64,000 nt of DNA from Glandiceps talaboti (Eukaryota > Hemichordata > Enteropneusta > Spengelidae), in assembly GCF_964340395.1 (NCBI RefSeq), contig NC_135553.1, positions 5,116,001 to 5,180,000 of the forward strand, written 5' to 3'. Below are positions 1-15,000 of this stretch, piece by piece. A program made the translations under genes and the position numbers. Within the stretch, counting starts at the first letter, position 1. Each line of letters starts with the position of its first letter. The notes under the pieces are model-generated. The model was given only the letters and a program-made list of their open reading frames with translations. It was not told the origin of the DNA and ran no database searches.

Positions 1-3000
1 CCTTTTCCTGGGTGAACCATGCAAGATACTGGCGAGTTGAAGGACTTTTTCACTGCCTGTCAATCTTTTCTCTAGCGTTCACCTGCCATACGTGAGTACT
101 ATTGGATTTTGTAAATTTTCACAGTATATTTGATGTGAGTGTAACGCAATGTGAACAGACTAGTGCAATCGTTGTAATCAGTTCTCTTAAGTTTTTATTT
201 CTTTGGACACGAGAAACATTTGGATCATTCCAATTTTGAACATGAATATTCATCAGATGCACATGTCTAGTGAAAAGTCTGCTAAGACTCAAGAGACAAC
301 GGTGCATCACTGAAAAAACAATAACGACGAAAAAAAAACAGTTTCAGTTTGGCATTTCTTGGCAATTGAGTGAAGTTCATGTGATATGAAATCGTGAAAT
401 AACTCCAGAACATAAAGGTTATGAAAATAAGTTGATATCGTGGAATGGTGTTTAACTGTGTTGTTGGAAATTATACAAATGAAAGTGACTTATTGTTATT
501 ATTTTAAAGTTCTCCAAAATTAAAGATTTGCAGAAAAAATTAGTTAAAGATACACTTATGGATCACCTAATAAATGATAGTTTTTTGATGTTTTGATGTG
601 TTTTAAATATTCACTACAAACCACACAGTCGCTTGAATTGTACCCATCCAAGTAAACGCTGACAAGTAAACGAACTTTGAGTTTTGTCATGTTTATTCCT
701 ATTCCATGTGCATCTGTAGTATTTTCAAGGTTTATCACAGGAAGTGTGGGTGTAAAGTGTAAAAACAAAAGCACCACAAAAAGACAAAGCAATATATAGA
801 GGGCAGCATACACCTGCCATCTTCCAGTAAGCCATACCAGTAACCTTTTCCGTATGGTGATATTTAAAGATCTCACTAATGCAGTAACAAATATTGTTCG
901 TTTGGAATACGTCAGAGTGTTCAAATCTGCAGGTCTTATGTTAAAGCAGTCATCTTGAAACACAATAACAATTTGTTTTCTAAAAAAAATTCTCTGTTCT
1001 ACCTCTAAATATTCTTTATAATACTAAAAATATAGATACATGACTAAATTGAAAAATGAAAATTACAAAATGTATGTAGCTAAAAATGATCATGATGATA
1101 CGTAATTTGTTTCAAAATCTAAAAATCAGATTTGTGTCTTCCTTTGCAGACAAGTGTTTGTAGTGTATGAATCCTTACCAGACAGAACAGAAAGGAAAAT
1201 GAACGATATTGTGAAAGGTGCAGTCAATATGGTGGCTTTCTGTTATATTATGGTGAGTTAAAACAAGTTGATTTGTAAAATCAAAATGACCATCTTTATT
1301 AGACTGTTAGTGTAAATAATGTACATGTATTCTGTGAGAAGCGATTATTGTAGGCCCAATGTGTTGATATGAATGTGTGATTGGTTTTACTTATAAACCT
1401 ATATCGTTGCAAAAATCTATACTGAGGTATTACTCTGTATTAGTGTACATGTATGTATACATTTTTCTTTGTAAATTGTATGTTAGTACCTTTACAGTCA
1501 GGACAAAAAGACGTGGTGACAGGACTTTCAGTGTTGCTTCACCAGTTTGATGGAATGCTCTCTCTCTCCCCAAATCCGTCGTTGTAATAATTTTAATGTT
1601 TTTAAACGCATGCTTAAAACTCATCTTTTTAAACTTGCCTTTTTTAGATTCCAAATTTTGCTTTTATACATTTTTTTGATTGTTTTGTATTTTAAGCGGC
1701 TCTGATCACTGCCTCTGTGGATTTTAGCTGCTATATGCATTTTTATTATTATCATTATTATGTGTGCATGTGTATTCAGACATCATATGAAAAATGTATT
1801 TTTTCAACAAAATGTTTAGGGAATAGATAAAATATGTAGAAAGTATTTTCTGAAAAAAATATTCCATACAAGATCTTTCTGTCCAAATCGTCCTTTTCCC
1901 CAAGCCACTTTTTTTCATTTTGGTCATAGTTTTCACAGTTTAAGCTTTCAAAGATTGACACCGAGTATTTGAGACAGAACTCCTTCATTTAGATTATCAG
2001 AATGACTGAAATGTAACAAGTAAGTCAGATGAGGTATGTGCTAGGGTGCATACATAAACATCACAATTGTAACCTATGCTAATTTTAGTTTAGTGTACTA
2101 CATGAACACAGTTATAAGATGGATAGGGTTACTATGAAAGTGTTTCTGTGCCCTCCTGGACTTGATGAAATCAAAATGACATTTCCAAACCAAATTATCG
2201 TTAGAATGGTATAAAAACAATCACCTATCTCCAGAAACTACCACTTCAGTCTAGACATGTCAAAACTTGTACCTTCAGGATGGCTAACACTCCCTTCCTG
2301 GGTTTCAACCAGATACTACAGCCGTGGTTTCTGGTTGTCTTCAACCTCACTTGTCACAAAATCCCAAGGGTTCCTCTGTAAATTAGAGTGTTTGTCAAGA
2401 ATTAAATGCTTTTCCACCTTTCTTTAAATCAGTTGCTTTAGCTCAGTGACATTTTTTCAAGGTGTAATAAACATCCTGGCAGATAAGGTAGAGACAGTGA
2501 GTCACAAATCAGTTATTAACTTAAATTTTGGTTTTACTAGGTAGGGTAATGACATGGAAGTAGCTGTGGTCCAGTCACTGGACATAATACCACCCATTGT
2601 GATCCTGTTTCTCGTGCAGACATACAGTTCAGCCATCACTGATATCGCAGAATATAGAATTGCTCATTATAATATTATTAGCATATGTAATTATATGCTC
2701 AGGTCTTGAGTATGTGCAGACCGAATGCGCAATCAAATTGTCACTGTCCGGATCATTTGAGTTTCACTTCCGGGTTTATACACGATGCAAAAAACTCGTT
2801 CTTTTTAAGAATCAGAAAGGTTTATCTCATTATTTACAACATTTGTTTGTTTTTAAAGAAATCAATAACTATCATGATTGTCAGTTGAAATTCAAAGTAC
2901 CTGTACCTGTATTGTCTATGCAGTAGACCTATCATTGTTTAAAAAAGCTTTAACATGATTGGTCAAGAGATGTTCACATAGCTACTTAGTATGACCTTTG

Positions 3001-6000
3001 ACATTTAATGAATATTAATGAGCAATTCCAAATATGGTGATATCAACGACTGTTGAGTGTAGTCCCATTTGAAAAAAACATTACTGCTACCATAATATAA
3101 TGATATGGAAGTTTGATTTTTTTTCAAAATTTGTGTGAAAATTGACTTTTGATGTCAGTTGTAGTTATTTCCTAGAGATGATTGTAACACTGAATTGTCT
3201 TCCTAATTCCAAATGTTCTACTTGAAGTTGGGAGATGGAGCATTTTATTTTAAACTCCTTCTGTCAAAAACGGATAACACAGAAAAAAAATACTGAGAAA
3301 TTTAGAGAACAGTGTAATTTAGAAACATACCTGACCACCAGACAATAATTTGTATTGATGACAGGTTGCACAGTTGTGTTCCTCCGTCAGTTTTTAACAA
3401 CATTTTGTTAGCGGAAAGAACTGTTCAGTTGACTGATCTCAATGATTGCACACTTCCTTACGTTGCACATGGACAACCTCAGATCAAAATCACAAGAGAA
3501 AAAAAGCTGTCGGCTGTGTTTATTGGGTGGGTTAATGAGTTGTAAGATTGTTATAAATAAATAAGGCTTTGTTATCAACAGTCAGTTCTGACATCATCAG
3601 TCAGTTCTGATGTCATTCGGTGTTCCGGGTCTAATGCCATGATGTTATCTCTTACGCTTAATAAACACAGTAAACAAACAGCTCTGCAATTATTTACACT
3701 TCACAGTAGAACTTTCAATTTTACACTAAACCTACATTTGAAAGTTAAAAGTATTGACTTTGACCTTGACAGGAAGGAGTCAATTTAAACTTCAAGTTTG
3801 TAAACAGAAATAAAAAAGTGAAAATCACAAGAAAAGTGAGATTGCAGACCTACTGTCAGAAGTTGTACAATTATATATAAGGAGTTGATATTACTCCAAT
3901 AAGACATTTTCAAACATATATTTTACTAGGCTGAACACAGTTTATTACAAAATGTACCATCAATGAATAGGAAGAGGAACACCAGTAACCTTGACACACC
4001 TGTTGATGGTTTACAATTCAAAGAGATCTTACCAGAAGGAAATGTAGTACCAGAAGGAAGTATGTTACCAGTAATTGTGGCTTTCGTTAGAGCGCCCTCA
4101 TTGTTGAATATGTCAATCGTTTCATACAATTGGGGTAAAACATAATACTGTTTATACAGTTAGATTTAAGTCTGTAACAATGAGACTTGGTAGGAAACGA
4201 CTTTCTTAGGGTCGGAAATTTATCTTAAATTTATTCATAGAGCATTTCCTAAATTAGTAATGAATAGCAAACTGTGAACAGTGGTATTGTCTGAAATTAT
4301 AAGCCCAGTTTGAATTGGGATCAAGAGTCGGGTGTGAAAAACAATTGTGTGGCAGAACTAGAGAAAAAGTTTTCCCAAGCAAAAGAATGATCCAATGTAT
4401 TCCTTTATGGCTCCACTGATAAAATAACATTAATTTGGGAACCAGGGATTGAAACCTTGGCCTTCAAGTCGGTTAGTATCTAACAAATGTTATATGTAGT
4501 TTTATAGAAATTGAGAGTGCCCAGCATAGACTATATAGCACAGCTACAGTTAGTGTACAATATATTTGATACAATGATGTCCCAGGTAGATGACTTGACA
4601 GTGGAACAGTTACTGTCGCCACACAACAATACCACCTACTTTGAACAGAGAACAGTTATACAAGTAGTGACAGCCTGCCACAGTGTTGCCACATCACAGC
4701 TAAAAAAAAACCAGCAAGTCTGGACAGTTGAACAATGCTGGAGTACTTAGCATGGTGTGAAAAACACCGTCAATGTAGCAACATCGTATGATCTGAGACT
4801 CCACCCTGGTTGAGAACACCTGATGTTTGCAGAGTTCTGGAAAATGTATGAATTGTTCATTAGTGTGGGTACTAATTGAATTAGACATAGCACGCTTCTT
4901 ATTGTTATAAATAAAGAAAGGCTTTTGTTTTGTTAATTGACCAATGGGAAATGTTTAATTAAATGAAACAAAGCTGAATTCAAAGTGAGATCAGTTTCAC
5001 TTCCTGTAGTGGTACTGTGACCTCTTTGTCTAATCTGTTCACTGTAAATTTCCAGATCAATTTCTATGATTTCCAGACACAGATAGATATCAATTTGATT
5101 ACAGTTTGATGAGTGAGGGGGCTTTGTTCATTTTGTTTTAATTTGTATTTCAAGGCCTACTTTGATATGAATCACCAGCCATAGTGTTTTTGATAAGGTT
5201 GGGGTTACCCTGGTAACAGAAAGAGGGATAAAGGTAAAAGTGGCAGTCATCTACCATAATTTGCTTTACTTAGGTTTACTTAGGTTTACTTAGGTTGTAT
5301 ACTGGGCGCAGGAACTCTAGTAATGTGACAGGGAAACTCTATTAAATTTTATATACTTAACATCCATAGCAAACACAGCCAGTAGGTATGATTTTGAATG
5401 TCACACGTCCAGAGGACCCATGAACTAAAAATGGGACAGCAACTTACTAAAGGATATTACAAACCACACAAATTAACATTTATAAGTAGAGAATAAAAGC
5501 ATAAATAGAGAAATATAAACTTGAATCAACAAGATGTTACAAACAGTTATTCATTCCCCACATGATAGGTTTACAGAATATCACACCTTTTTGATTTTCA
5601 CACATTTTGGGCAGATAATAATGTATTCATCAGAATAACACAGGAACCTAAGGTTTAATCACATTGTTCTCATTGAAGGATGCTCTTTGCTCATTCTGAG
5701 TGAGGTTGTTACCCATATATGTAAGATGGTAATGTTACATCAAATTTCTTTTTGAGAGGGCGAGGGGAAGGAGAGACTACTATTGTGTCAGTGTTCCTAA
5801 GTATGACGTGTGGGTGGGGGTGGGGGTGACTGCGCTACCTGGACACCTGTTGCTGGTTTCACTCAAAAGCATTTTTGTAGGCTGCCATATTGAGGGCGCC
5901 CTCAGTGGTGAAGGGTGTTTGTCTGTCGAGTGTACAAATTTGAAATATCATTTCAAGAGTAGAATTCTACTGCAAATACAATGCCCATCTCAGTTATGAG

Positions 6001-9000
6001 GCATTACTCACACTGCTTTCAGTATTGAGTACTCTTGTATAACAAACAATATCCTACAAATTATCATTTTGCAAATCATAATATTAACTAGAAAAAATGT
6101 TGACAGTATGCTAGAAGAAATCATTTTGAGGGGAAAAAATTGATAGCCACGGAATTAACATTGTCCTTCAAATACTTATAACTATCAGACATGTAATTCA
6201 CATCTCTGGCATTCCTTTAGAACAGACAGTGTTAAAAATCTTTTAAAAATCAATTTTTAGTGTGCACAAGCATATTTTTGGAGGGAAGAAACGTTTGTGA
6301 CAGAAAGTGATGAAATCTAGACACATTTCAAATTTTTACTCTGTTCAAACATTTTTTTTTGAAGGAAGGTGCTCCTTGTACAAAAAAGATAATAAAATCA
6401 TGAGCAATTTCAAATTTTCATTTATTATCAACCAAAATACTGGAGGGAAAGAAAACCTCTGCTTTGTTTTGAAAGTGTTAAAATCTTGAAAAATTTGCAA
6501 ATTTTAACTCGATTCAAACTCCAGTTTTGGAAGAAAGATGGTTTTCATACAGAAAGCAATCAAATAACTTGTCAAGCGTAATTTTGGAGGAAAGAAAACT
6601 TTTTGAATAGAAATGTGAAGTCTTGAAAAAATTTCACAAATTTTCTTCAAGCATGATTTACTTGCCCAGTAAATAGGTTTTATGTGTGGGTTGATAATAG
6701 ACTTTAGACAAAATGGAAGTGATCATTGTTACTAGCTTTATCACAAACAAATTGCCAGTCTTGAATCAGAAATTGGGCGTGCGGATGATTTCCTATCGGG
6801 TGATATGACGTAAAAGTTGAACAGCTGTTGGATAGAATACCACCCACATGGAGAATAGAGAAAGTAACACTGTGTTGCAATGCCAAGTATGTTCACCCCA
6901 GACAAAACATGTTACCGATATTTAAGGAATACATAATAAATAATTCCTTTTGTTACAATTTAAAGTGTCTAAAACAACATTATATTTCAAAATCAGATGC
7001 CACAGTAGTTGTACATTCGCAACAGTGTTAACGTTACATAGTCTAAATTGGCCACAAAAATTTTATCTAACATACTTCTATCAGTTGCATTTTATTATTC
7101 ATGTAGATACAGGCCTCAAAGACAAAGTAAGTATAAAATTACCCTCAGCATTGACAGATTTATGTATGTGTAGTTTCTCTTTGATTCTTATATCAATGAC
7201 AGTGTCTGGGTGTGTCCAAAATGTATTTCATCAAATTCTTCATTTGATTAGTTTGCCAAACTGCTCTCTACCATCTCATTGACTGATGGTGTATAAATAT
7301 GTTTCAGTAAACAGAATAACACATATGATTATTCTGTTTATTACACATTTTTATTGTCTGTCGATATCTTAAAGTAAAAGACGACAACAATGGATAAAGA
7401 AACATTCAGGAAAATGTTCAAATCAAGACAGCGTCTCTTAAACGTAGGTGGTATGATATCCCTGCCAGACAGAGCAGTGATTGCTGTAGCCTTGGCATAG
7501 TTATTGGTACACCCCCTCCCCCCAAAAAAAGGCTGTGTTTGTTTCTTTAATTAATGAATTGGAAGATTCTAATGAATTAATGAGGCTGATATCAGACAAT
7601 CAGTTTCACTTCCTGTGGATAAGAGTACAGTCATCTGATACACAGTATTTTAAAAAATGACCACCCTAGGTTTGAGGACATCAAGTTGATGTCCCAATCC
7701 TGAAATTGGAGTTGATTTTTATTTACTGTGCTGTGTAAATTTTATTTCTGTGCTGAGTTTACATGCTGATCTTTAAATGAAAGTCTTGTGGAGTGTTCTT
7801 TGTCTTCTGATCCAAAGGAATGTAGAATTAACAGTATCTGATAAAAGTTAACTGGCATTTAGTGAATGATTTACACCAGGGATTCACAAACTTTAGAAGC
7901 AGATTAGACGGTAATTAAAGAAGATGGAAAAGAGAGGGACCACAGTGAATTTCTAACAGTTGAACTGCCACATGTTAAACATTTGACAACATTATCGCAT
8001 CCTTGCAAAGCTTGTACGCTCCTGGAAAATCCTTGTGTTAATCCTTGGAGGATCAATTAATGCCAGGGAAAGTCCTTGCAAATGTGAAATAATCATGGAA
8101 ATTCCTTGAAAGTTAAATTTATGGCATGATTTAGGAATAGAGTGTTTAAAATTGCTTGAAAAATCCTTGTGATAAAATTTAAATTTCTAATTCATAGAGG
8201 AAAGTCCTTGCACATGTTTTATAAAATCATGGAATTCCTTGAAAGTGTTGTTTATGACACGATTTAAGCACATAGTGTTTAAGATTTGTGTAGTCTGACA
8301 AGTAGGTGTGTCATTTTGATGAAACAAATAGCAGTCTTGTGTTAAATGTGTGATAAGTTGTTACTGGAATATATAAATTTCTGACAAAAACTCCATGGCA
8401 ATATGGAAAATCCTAGAAATGTACATCACAAGTGAAAAATAGGTCAGGAAACCACAGACTTCGTCAACAGGTCACTTGTTTTGCCTTCACAAGATGTCTT
8501 CTTGGTTTAAAGATTCACCAAACACCCCCAACCTCCTAATGACTCATTTATTTTCTGTATAAGAAGTGAACATACAACTATGGTTTCATCAATTGGAGAG
8601 AAAATATAGAAAACATGACCACCTTTCTATGAGGAAACATTAAAGATATCAATTGTGTGGAATATGGATGGATGGGTGGAGGGAGGGTGGGTGGATGGAT
8701 GGATTGAGGGAGGGAGGGATGAGTGGGTGGGTAGGTGGATTGATGGTTGAATGGATGGGTGAATGAAGGGATAGAGGGACAATGAGGGGGTGGATAAATT
8801 GTTGGTTGAGTAAGTTGGCAGATGGATGGAGGGTTAAAAGTCTGTGAAATGTGCTGACATTATTTTAACCCTACTTCACTAATGAATATGAAAGGAACTG
8901 TTGTATGTATATATAATTTATATGTAGACAAAATAAGTGACTCAATGGATAGATAGCAAAAGTTTGAAGTCGTCCTTACTTCCAATCCCAAGTTGAAATC

Positions 9001-12000
9001 TTGATAGCGACGTTTTGGTGTGTCTAGCACACCTTTATCAAGCTACAGTACAAGGATGACTAATAGAACAAAACCAACAGCGCTCGTACGAACTACGAAA
9101 ACTGTTAAGTGAAAAGTGACGTAATAAAAGGTGTGAGAATAAACGGCAAGATAAGATTCATTAAGTCCATTTTATATGTGCATTCCTCCTGGGTCTATGT
9201 CATAACATTTGATGTATATGCATAGTGAATGATCAGTTATAGAAAGGCCCCTACAAGCAGATGTATATCATTGAATCCACTATAACTGTCAGAATACCTA
9301 CCAATAAATGACCGAAAGTTTTGTCGTGGGTCAAAAATGGTAGAAACTTGGTTTTCTTGTAACTTGTAAAGGATAGGTTGAACCCAAATTTTGGTGTGTT
9401 ACAAGATATGGCTATGCCTCAAGAGACGTGTCAGATTGACTCACAAGGCACACTGTTCCTCCTATAAAAAGTGTCAATTCTGCCCTAGGAACCAAGATGT
9501 GGAGTGCATACTTGAAGCAAACAATTTAATTGAAAAAAAAAGGTGAACAATTTACCCATTCATTCATATAGGCACTCAGCATTTGTACAACCAGACGTCC
9601 ATTGTATGTTTTATTTTACACTTTCAATCTGGAAGTGTCTTGTTATAGCTGTGTCTAATGTAACCATTGTACAAAAACTTGACTAATGCAGACAGTAAAT
9701 TATTGCCAATCATTTTATCTGCCTCTACAGGTTGGTTTCTTTGGTTATGTAGCATTCATTGAACAAGGCATAAAAGGAGATGTTTTGATGAACTTCAAGA
9801 CATCCTTTGTAAATGATCTTCTCAAGTTTGGTTTTGTGGTCTCTGTGGCGCTCAGTTTCCCAATGATGATTATGCCATGTAGAGCTAGTATTTATACATT
9901 GATATCTGGCTCACAGGTAAGTTATCAAGTTTACAAAGTCTTGTGTGTAATCATTTTAACGCCAAATTTTTAGAGTTTCTTCCTACATTTGATCCAAATT
10001 GAAATTTTTATTTTATTGGTAGTGTGCTCGATGTACGTTTTGCTACATCACTACAATCATATACTGCAGTACTCGGTCATTAGTAATCTTCAATTTTCCA
10101 AAAAATTGTGTGAAAAAAAAATCAAAATAAAAAAATATCAATTTTGATAAAGCATCACCAAATTATTGTGAAAGATCATATAATACCCATCCATATAGCG
10201 TTTATTTAGTGTCAATGGAGGTTTTGTTCAATTGTTTTCAATTCTGATAATTGTGTATTTTCATCTTTAGGGGCCTTCTCTTGAAAACCCTCTTGGTGGA
10301 GGTGATAGTATTTCCCAAAGTACCCATAATGCTATTACAGCATTCATCGTTGCATTTGCTCTTATGGTTGGTGTGGCCATTCCTAACGGTAAGTACCTGT
10401 AAAACGATAGCTTTTACTAACTTTTTCTCTGGATACACTTTTTTTGCTGAGAAAGGTAAAAGAGACATCAGGTCGGTCCCGGTGTAATTTCACTGCATCT
10501 TCTTAAATAAATGAAAATGGAATTTCCAAAATGTGTAAATTGTCAGGACTACATCCAAATTGTCATTGAACTTGACTGCAATAATATAATCATCTACATA
10601 TCTCCTTACCATTGGAGGAGGGAGGGATGAGGGGGTGAGGGAACTACCCTCCAACCAACAATGACAAATCACAATCAGTGTTTTTGCTAAGGTGGGGGGT
10701 CCCCTGGTAACAGAAAGGGGAAAGGGGTAAAAGTTGCCTGGCTTCCCATACAATCTACCATAATTGGGGGGTGGGGGGTGGGGGGTGGGGGGTGACCCCT
10801 GGTAAAATTACTGGGGAACCCTGGTAGATTTTACTTGCTTACTGCCCTTAACAAAAACACTGACAATTGGTCACTTGATCTTCAGATCGTTTGAAAAATG
10901 ACAGTTTTGACACTGCTTTGTGACATTTTGACATAAACAGTACACATTGCTAATTCATTATTGTTGACTTATTAGTAAAACTTGTGTCAGACATTTTTGT
11001 TGTGTTCTTGTTTTAAGGAATCTGTCTAATTTCAAAGTCTTTTAAAATGTACACAAAACAAAGTAGGGGCATGAAAGACAATCCGATTTTCTAAAATTCA
11101 GTTACATCCTAAACTTGTATGAGCCATTTGTCAATATTTTGACATGGGTGTGCCTACTAGTTCACACAAACAAAATCAATCCCAAAAAATCTGAAGAATG
11201 AAAAAATTGTGAGATTTATCCAATTGTTCATGGTTTGGTGAGAAAAGTGTTCTAGTATTGGTTTATTTAGTAAAAAGATAGTGTGTTACCTACATGTATA
11301 CAATACTGTGGCAATACCAAACACCTAGCTACAGACTTGTGGTCTTTCTATCTCAGGCTATTCAAACTAAGCTTAAGATTGTAATACCACAACAAGTGTA
11401 GGGATGCCTTACTGAACACATATATTGTCTACAAACAACACAAACGTGTCATCCAGGTTGACAAAAGTCTGCGTGGGAAGATTTTCTTTGGGTCCCTCAC
11501 CTGTTTCTCCTCATTGTAATAGCCTTCAAAAACTTACATATACTAACCAAGCTACGCAGCCTAACTAACCGTAATACTAAACATTTTGTTCTTCATTGGT
11601 TTGTTTCATTTTATCTTGAATCCTCTTTCTTTCTACCAGGGGGATATTTGTTTGAACACAAAAAAAATATAAGTTGGGAAAAACAGGATTGAGACTGTAT
11701 GTATAGTGTGTATAGTGTCGTACAAGCCTAGGAAGTCTAATCTATCTGTGAAAATATAGCTTAATACTGATTTGTCATTTTTCCATTTTTCCAGTGGAAA
11801 CCATCCTTGGTCTAACAGGATCAACTACAGGTACTATGATAGGGTATATCTTTCCAGCCATCATGTTTTTGAAGTGTCTACCAAAAGGGCCAGGTGTCAA
11901 ATCAGCACAGGTACGGCTACTGTAATTTTCATCTCATTACAGGTTCTTGGGTTGAAACCTTTTTAGGAGTAAAAAATTTAAAAGTGAAGATTTCAGGAAA

Positions 12001-15000
12001 CGTTTGTGAAAATTGTGCAGGTTTTTACTGACCTTCTGCAGATATTGATCAAGTTACAATTTTAATCAAAATATTGTGAAGAATGACTTTAATGAAAAAA
12101 ATTGTGAAATTTTGATGACTATGCACTTCTAGTGCTGAAATTCATAAAACATCAAATGTTAATTACATAATTTTTTCATTTTTGGGGGCTCACTGAACAT
12201 AATTATTGAGACTGCTTGCATTGTTTTCACAAACACTTTAATTAAGGGTAGCAGGTAAAATTTGTCTAACTTCTTTACTATTTACAAGTTACTGGGTTGT
12301 TATCAAAATTGTGATTGAATATACAGGAAATAACTCAAGTGTTAGCTGATGTTTACCTCAGTGTTACTAGGTTACCGAAACACTAGCAAAATTGTCAACC
12401 TTTGTAAAGTCAATTTCCTATATGAATGTCTGTGCAAACAGAAAACAGATATGATTAGCTACCTAGTATAAATTCTATATACTGTGTATTGGTAACATAT
12501 CACCCATATAACTGAGTTTATTCACTGCACTCAACTACTTGCTACTGATACATGTCACGTTAGAGACACATGTCTACTCATTTACACATGATACAAAGCA
12601 GGTTTGTGCTAGGGGGTTTCATCCTATACTGTACCTATCCCTAACCTAACTTAACCACTTAGCTTAAGTACAGAAATACATTTATTGTATAGTTAGTCCA
12701 CTGTACTTCAGTCTTGCCTGGTTTAATCTCAATGGGTATAACTGTAGAACAGTGGCCACTTTGAGATGATGATGTAAATCAGCTATATGTTAGGAGGCCA
12801 AAATTTATTTCAATGTCACTCTATTACCCAACCAAAATTGCCTGTCTTTGTTTGCCTCCTTGAATCTTGCAGGCCAAATGTAGAACAGTTACCATTTTGA
12901 GTGATGCTCCAACTAAGACTCATCGCACATTCTTCGCAGCATCACTAAAAGGGCTATTTTGTATATACTGATATCTACAAAATAATTGTACTTGAATATT
13001 CTTGTACTGTCGGCCCTCATCACTCTATAGGGCTAATCATTCCTTGATGTGTTACTGCGATGTTTGTTGTATGCTCAGGGCATGCAATAACATGGAGCAT
13101 CACACAAACACGTCAATGAATGATTACCCCTATGTAGTTGATGAGGGCCCACAGTACAAGGATATTTGAGTACAATTATGTGGTAGATATTAGTACATAC
13201 AAAACAGACCTTTTGGTGATGCTCCGAGGACTGTGAGGGAGTCTAGTTCCAACTTGGCTTTTCCTACCCCAAACTGAAACGCTCTAACTAGATGCCAATG
13301 TGTACCAATTGTACAGTTGGTGCACTGTTCTACATTCTTACCTCATTGTATCTTATACAGCAAGTATGGAACAGTGGCAACTTTTGGACAATGTTGCATC
13401 TTGCCACAATGCTAAAGGGTCTAGCCGTATTCCAATTGCAGTCTAACCATAACTAAAAGCTCCCCAAGTTGACACCAATGTGTATCAATTGTACAGTCAG
13501 TCCACTGTCCTACATTCGGTGCCTAAAGCTATTTATAAATAGTAGCACTGCTATGGCAAGTGTACAGTTGACATATCTTTATATAACAATGTTTCCTTAG
13601 GTTTGAAAGTAAGAGTACAGTGTATATATATATATATATACTGGTAGTAAATACACTCAACAAATGCAATAATGGTACCAGTATTTGTTGTAGATACTTC
13701 AACTATACAAACACCAAGACTAAGCTGATAAAAGCATTGCTAGTGTACTGACTTCTACTCCCACTAATTGACAAGGTTGTGTAATCTCAGGAATCTACAG
13801 AACTGTCTTTGTCTTTTACCTGTAAATAGCTACGATCTTGGTACATTCCTGTTGTTTTATACAGTGGGATTAATCCACCTCAGTACTGCAGGGGTGGTAG
13901 CATGTAGCTATCCTAGTTTTCCTGTATATCTCATTTAGATCATTTAGTTGATGACGTTTGTCAATCACTTCCCTGTCTGTGACTTAAAGGCCCAGGTTTC
14001 AATCCCAGGTACTCACATTTGTGTTATCTCATCAGTGAAGTCATAAAGATTACATATACCGGTAATCTTACTTTTGTTCTGACCGGTACCCAAATTGTTT
14101 TATAGCTATCCCAGGCAACCATTTTTCATACCTGAAGTTTAATAGTCTTGAGGTTATCCATAGCTTCGATTCACTTCTCACAAGATTCTAGATTAAAATT
14201 TTGAGATGGGGGTGGTGGAGGGGGGGGGGGGGGGAGAGAATGTGTGTAGCCCAAGTTCAAAACATCCAAAACAGACCCATTGTTAGGAATTTCCAGTCAT
14301 AGTCATCAAGCCAGTTACCTTTATTCTGATGCTATGAAAGTATTTCCAAAACATGAAATCATCTTCCATGTTATCAACCCCATAATTAGGAAATATTCAG
14401 ATGAAAATTCAACCCATGTTTAGGGCTTTTTTTTCTGTGAAAAAGTAACCCATTGGGGCAAAGCATACCCATATACCTTTCTGTGGGAGTACCGCCTTCC
14501 CAGTATAATATTGATAAATTTTTACATCAATTGGTTACCAATAAACTTGAATAACACCAGTTGAGAGATGACGTGATCATGATGTAAAACATATACACAT
14601 TGGAAGATGACAGTAATCATTGTAATAAAATACAGTAAGTGATGAAGTAAGAGACACAGACAGACTAGAAGAAAAATATGAGAATTTTCAGACAACAAAG
14701 TAAAGTAAGATGTATGCAAAAATTTGTGTGTATAAAATCAAAATGGACAAAACTTGTGCTTTGACATACACAGTATAAAATCTATCCAGGTTCCCTTGTA
14801 CTTTTTATTGAGTATATTTACTGAGGATTTACCAAACTATTGTACAATGTATAGAAAATGGAAAAATTTCAAAGAGTTCATATATCTCTGTCACTTTGGC
14901 TCAGAAATTTAGCAAAAAATTTCCAAAAAAAGAGAACTAATTGTAGAAATACATGTACAGGTTTATCCTAGTCTTGTTCCTATACAGTATCGTTATCCCG

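Larger units (their letters stand above)
1253..9730 (+). other. 8.5-kb intron of SLC38A10-like gene
   Basis: The longest intron of the transporter. It holds two exon-like reading frames (3930 and 4508), a short inverted-repeat element at 5182-5377, a diverged tandem array near 6270-6650, a duplicated roughly 125-bp block near 8030-8290, a GGAT-rich tract at 8665-8830 and a hairpin motif at 9003-9043. The rest looks like unique AT-rich sequence. Confidence 0.7.

Noticed and set aside
6950-7282. 110-codon plus-strand ORF in the transporter intron
   Set aside because: No recognised motif and no flanking splice sites that fit the transporter phase.
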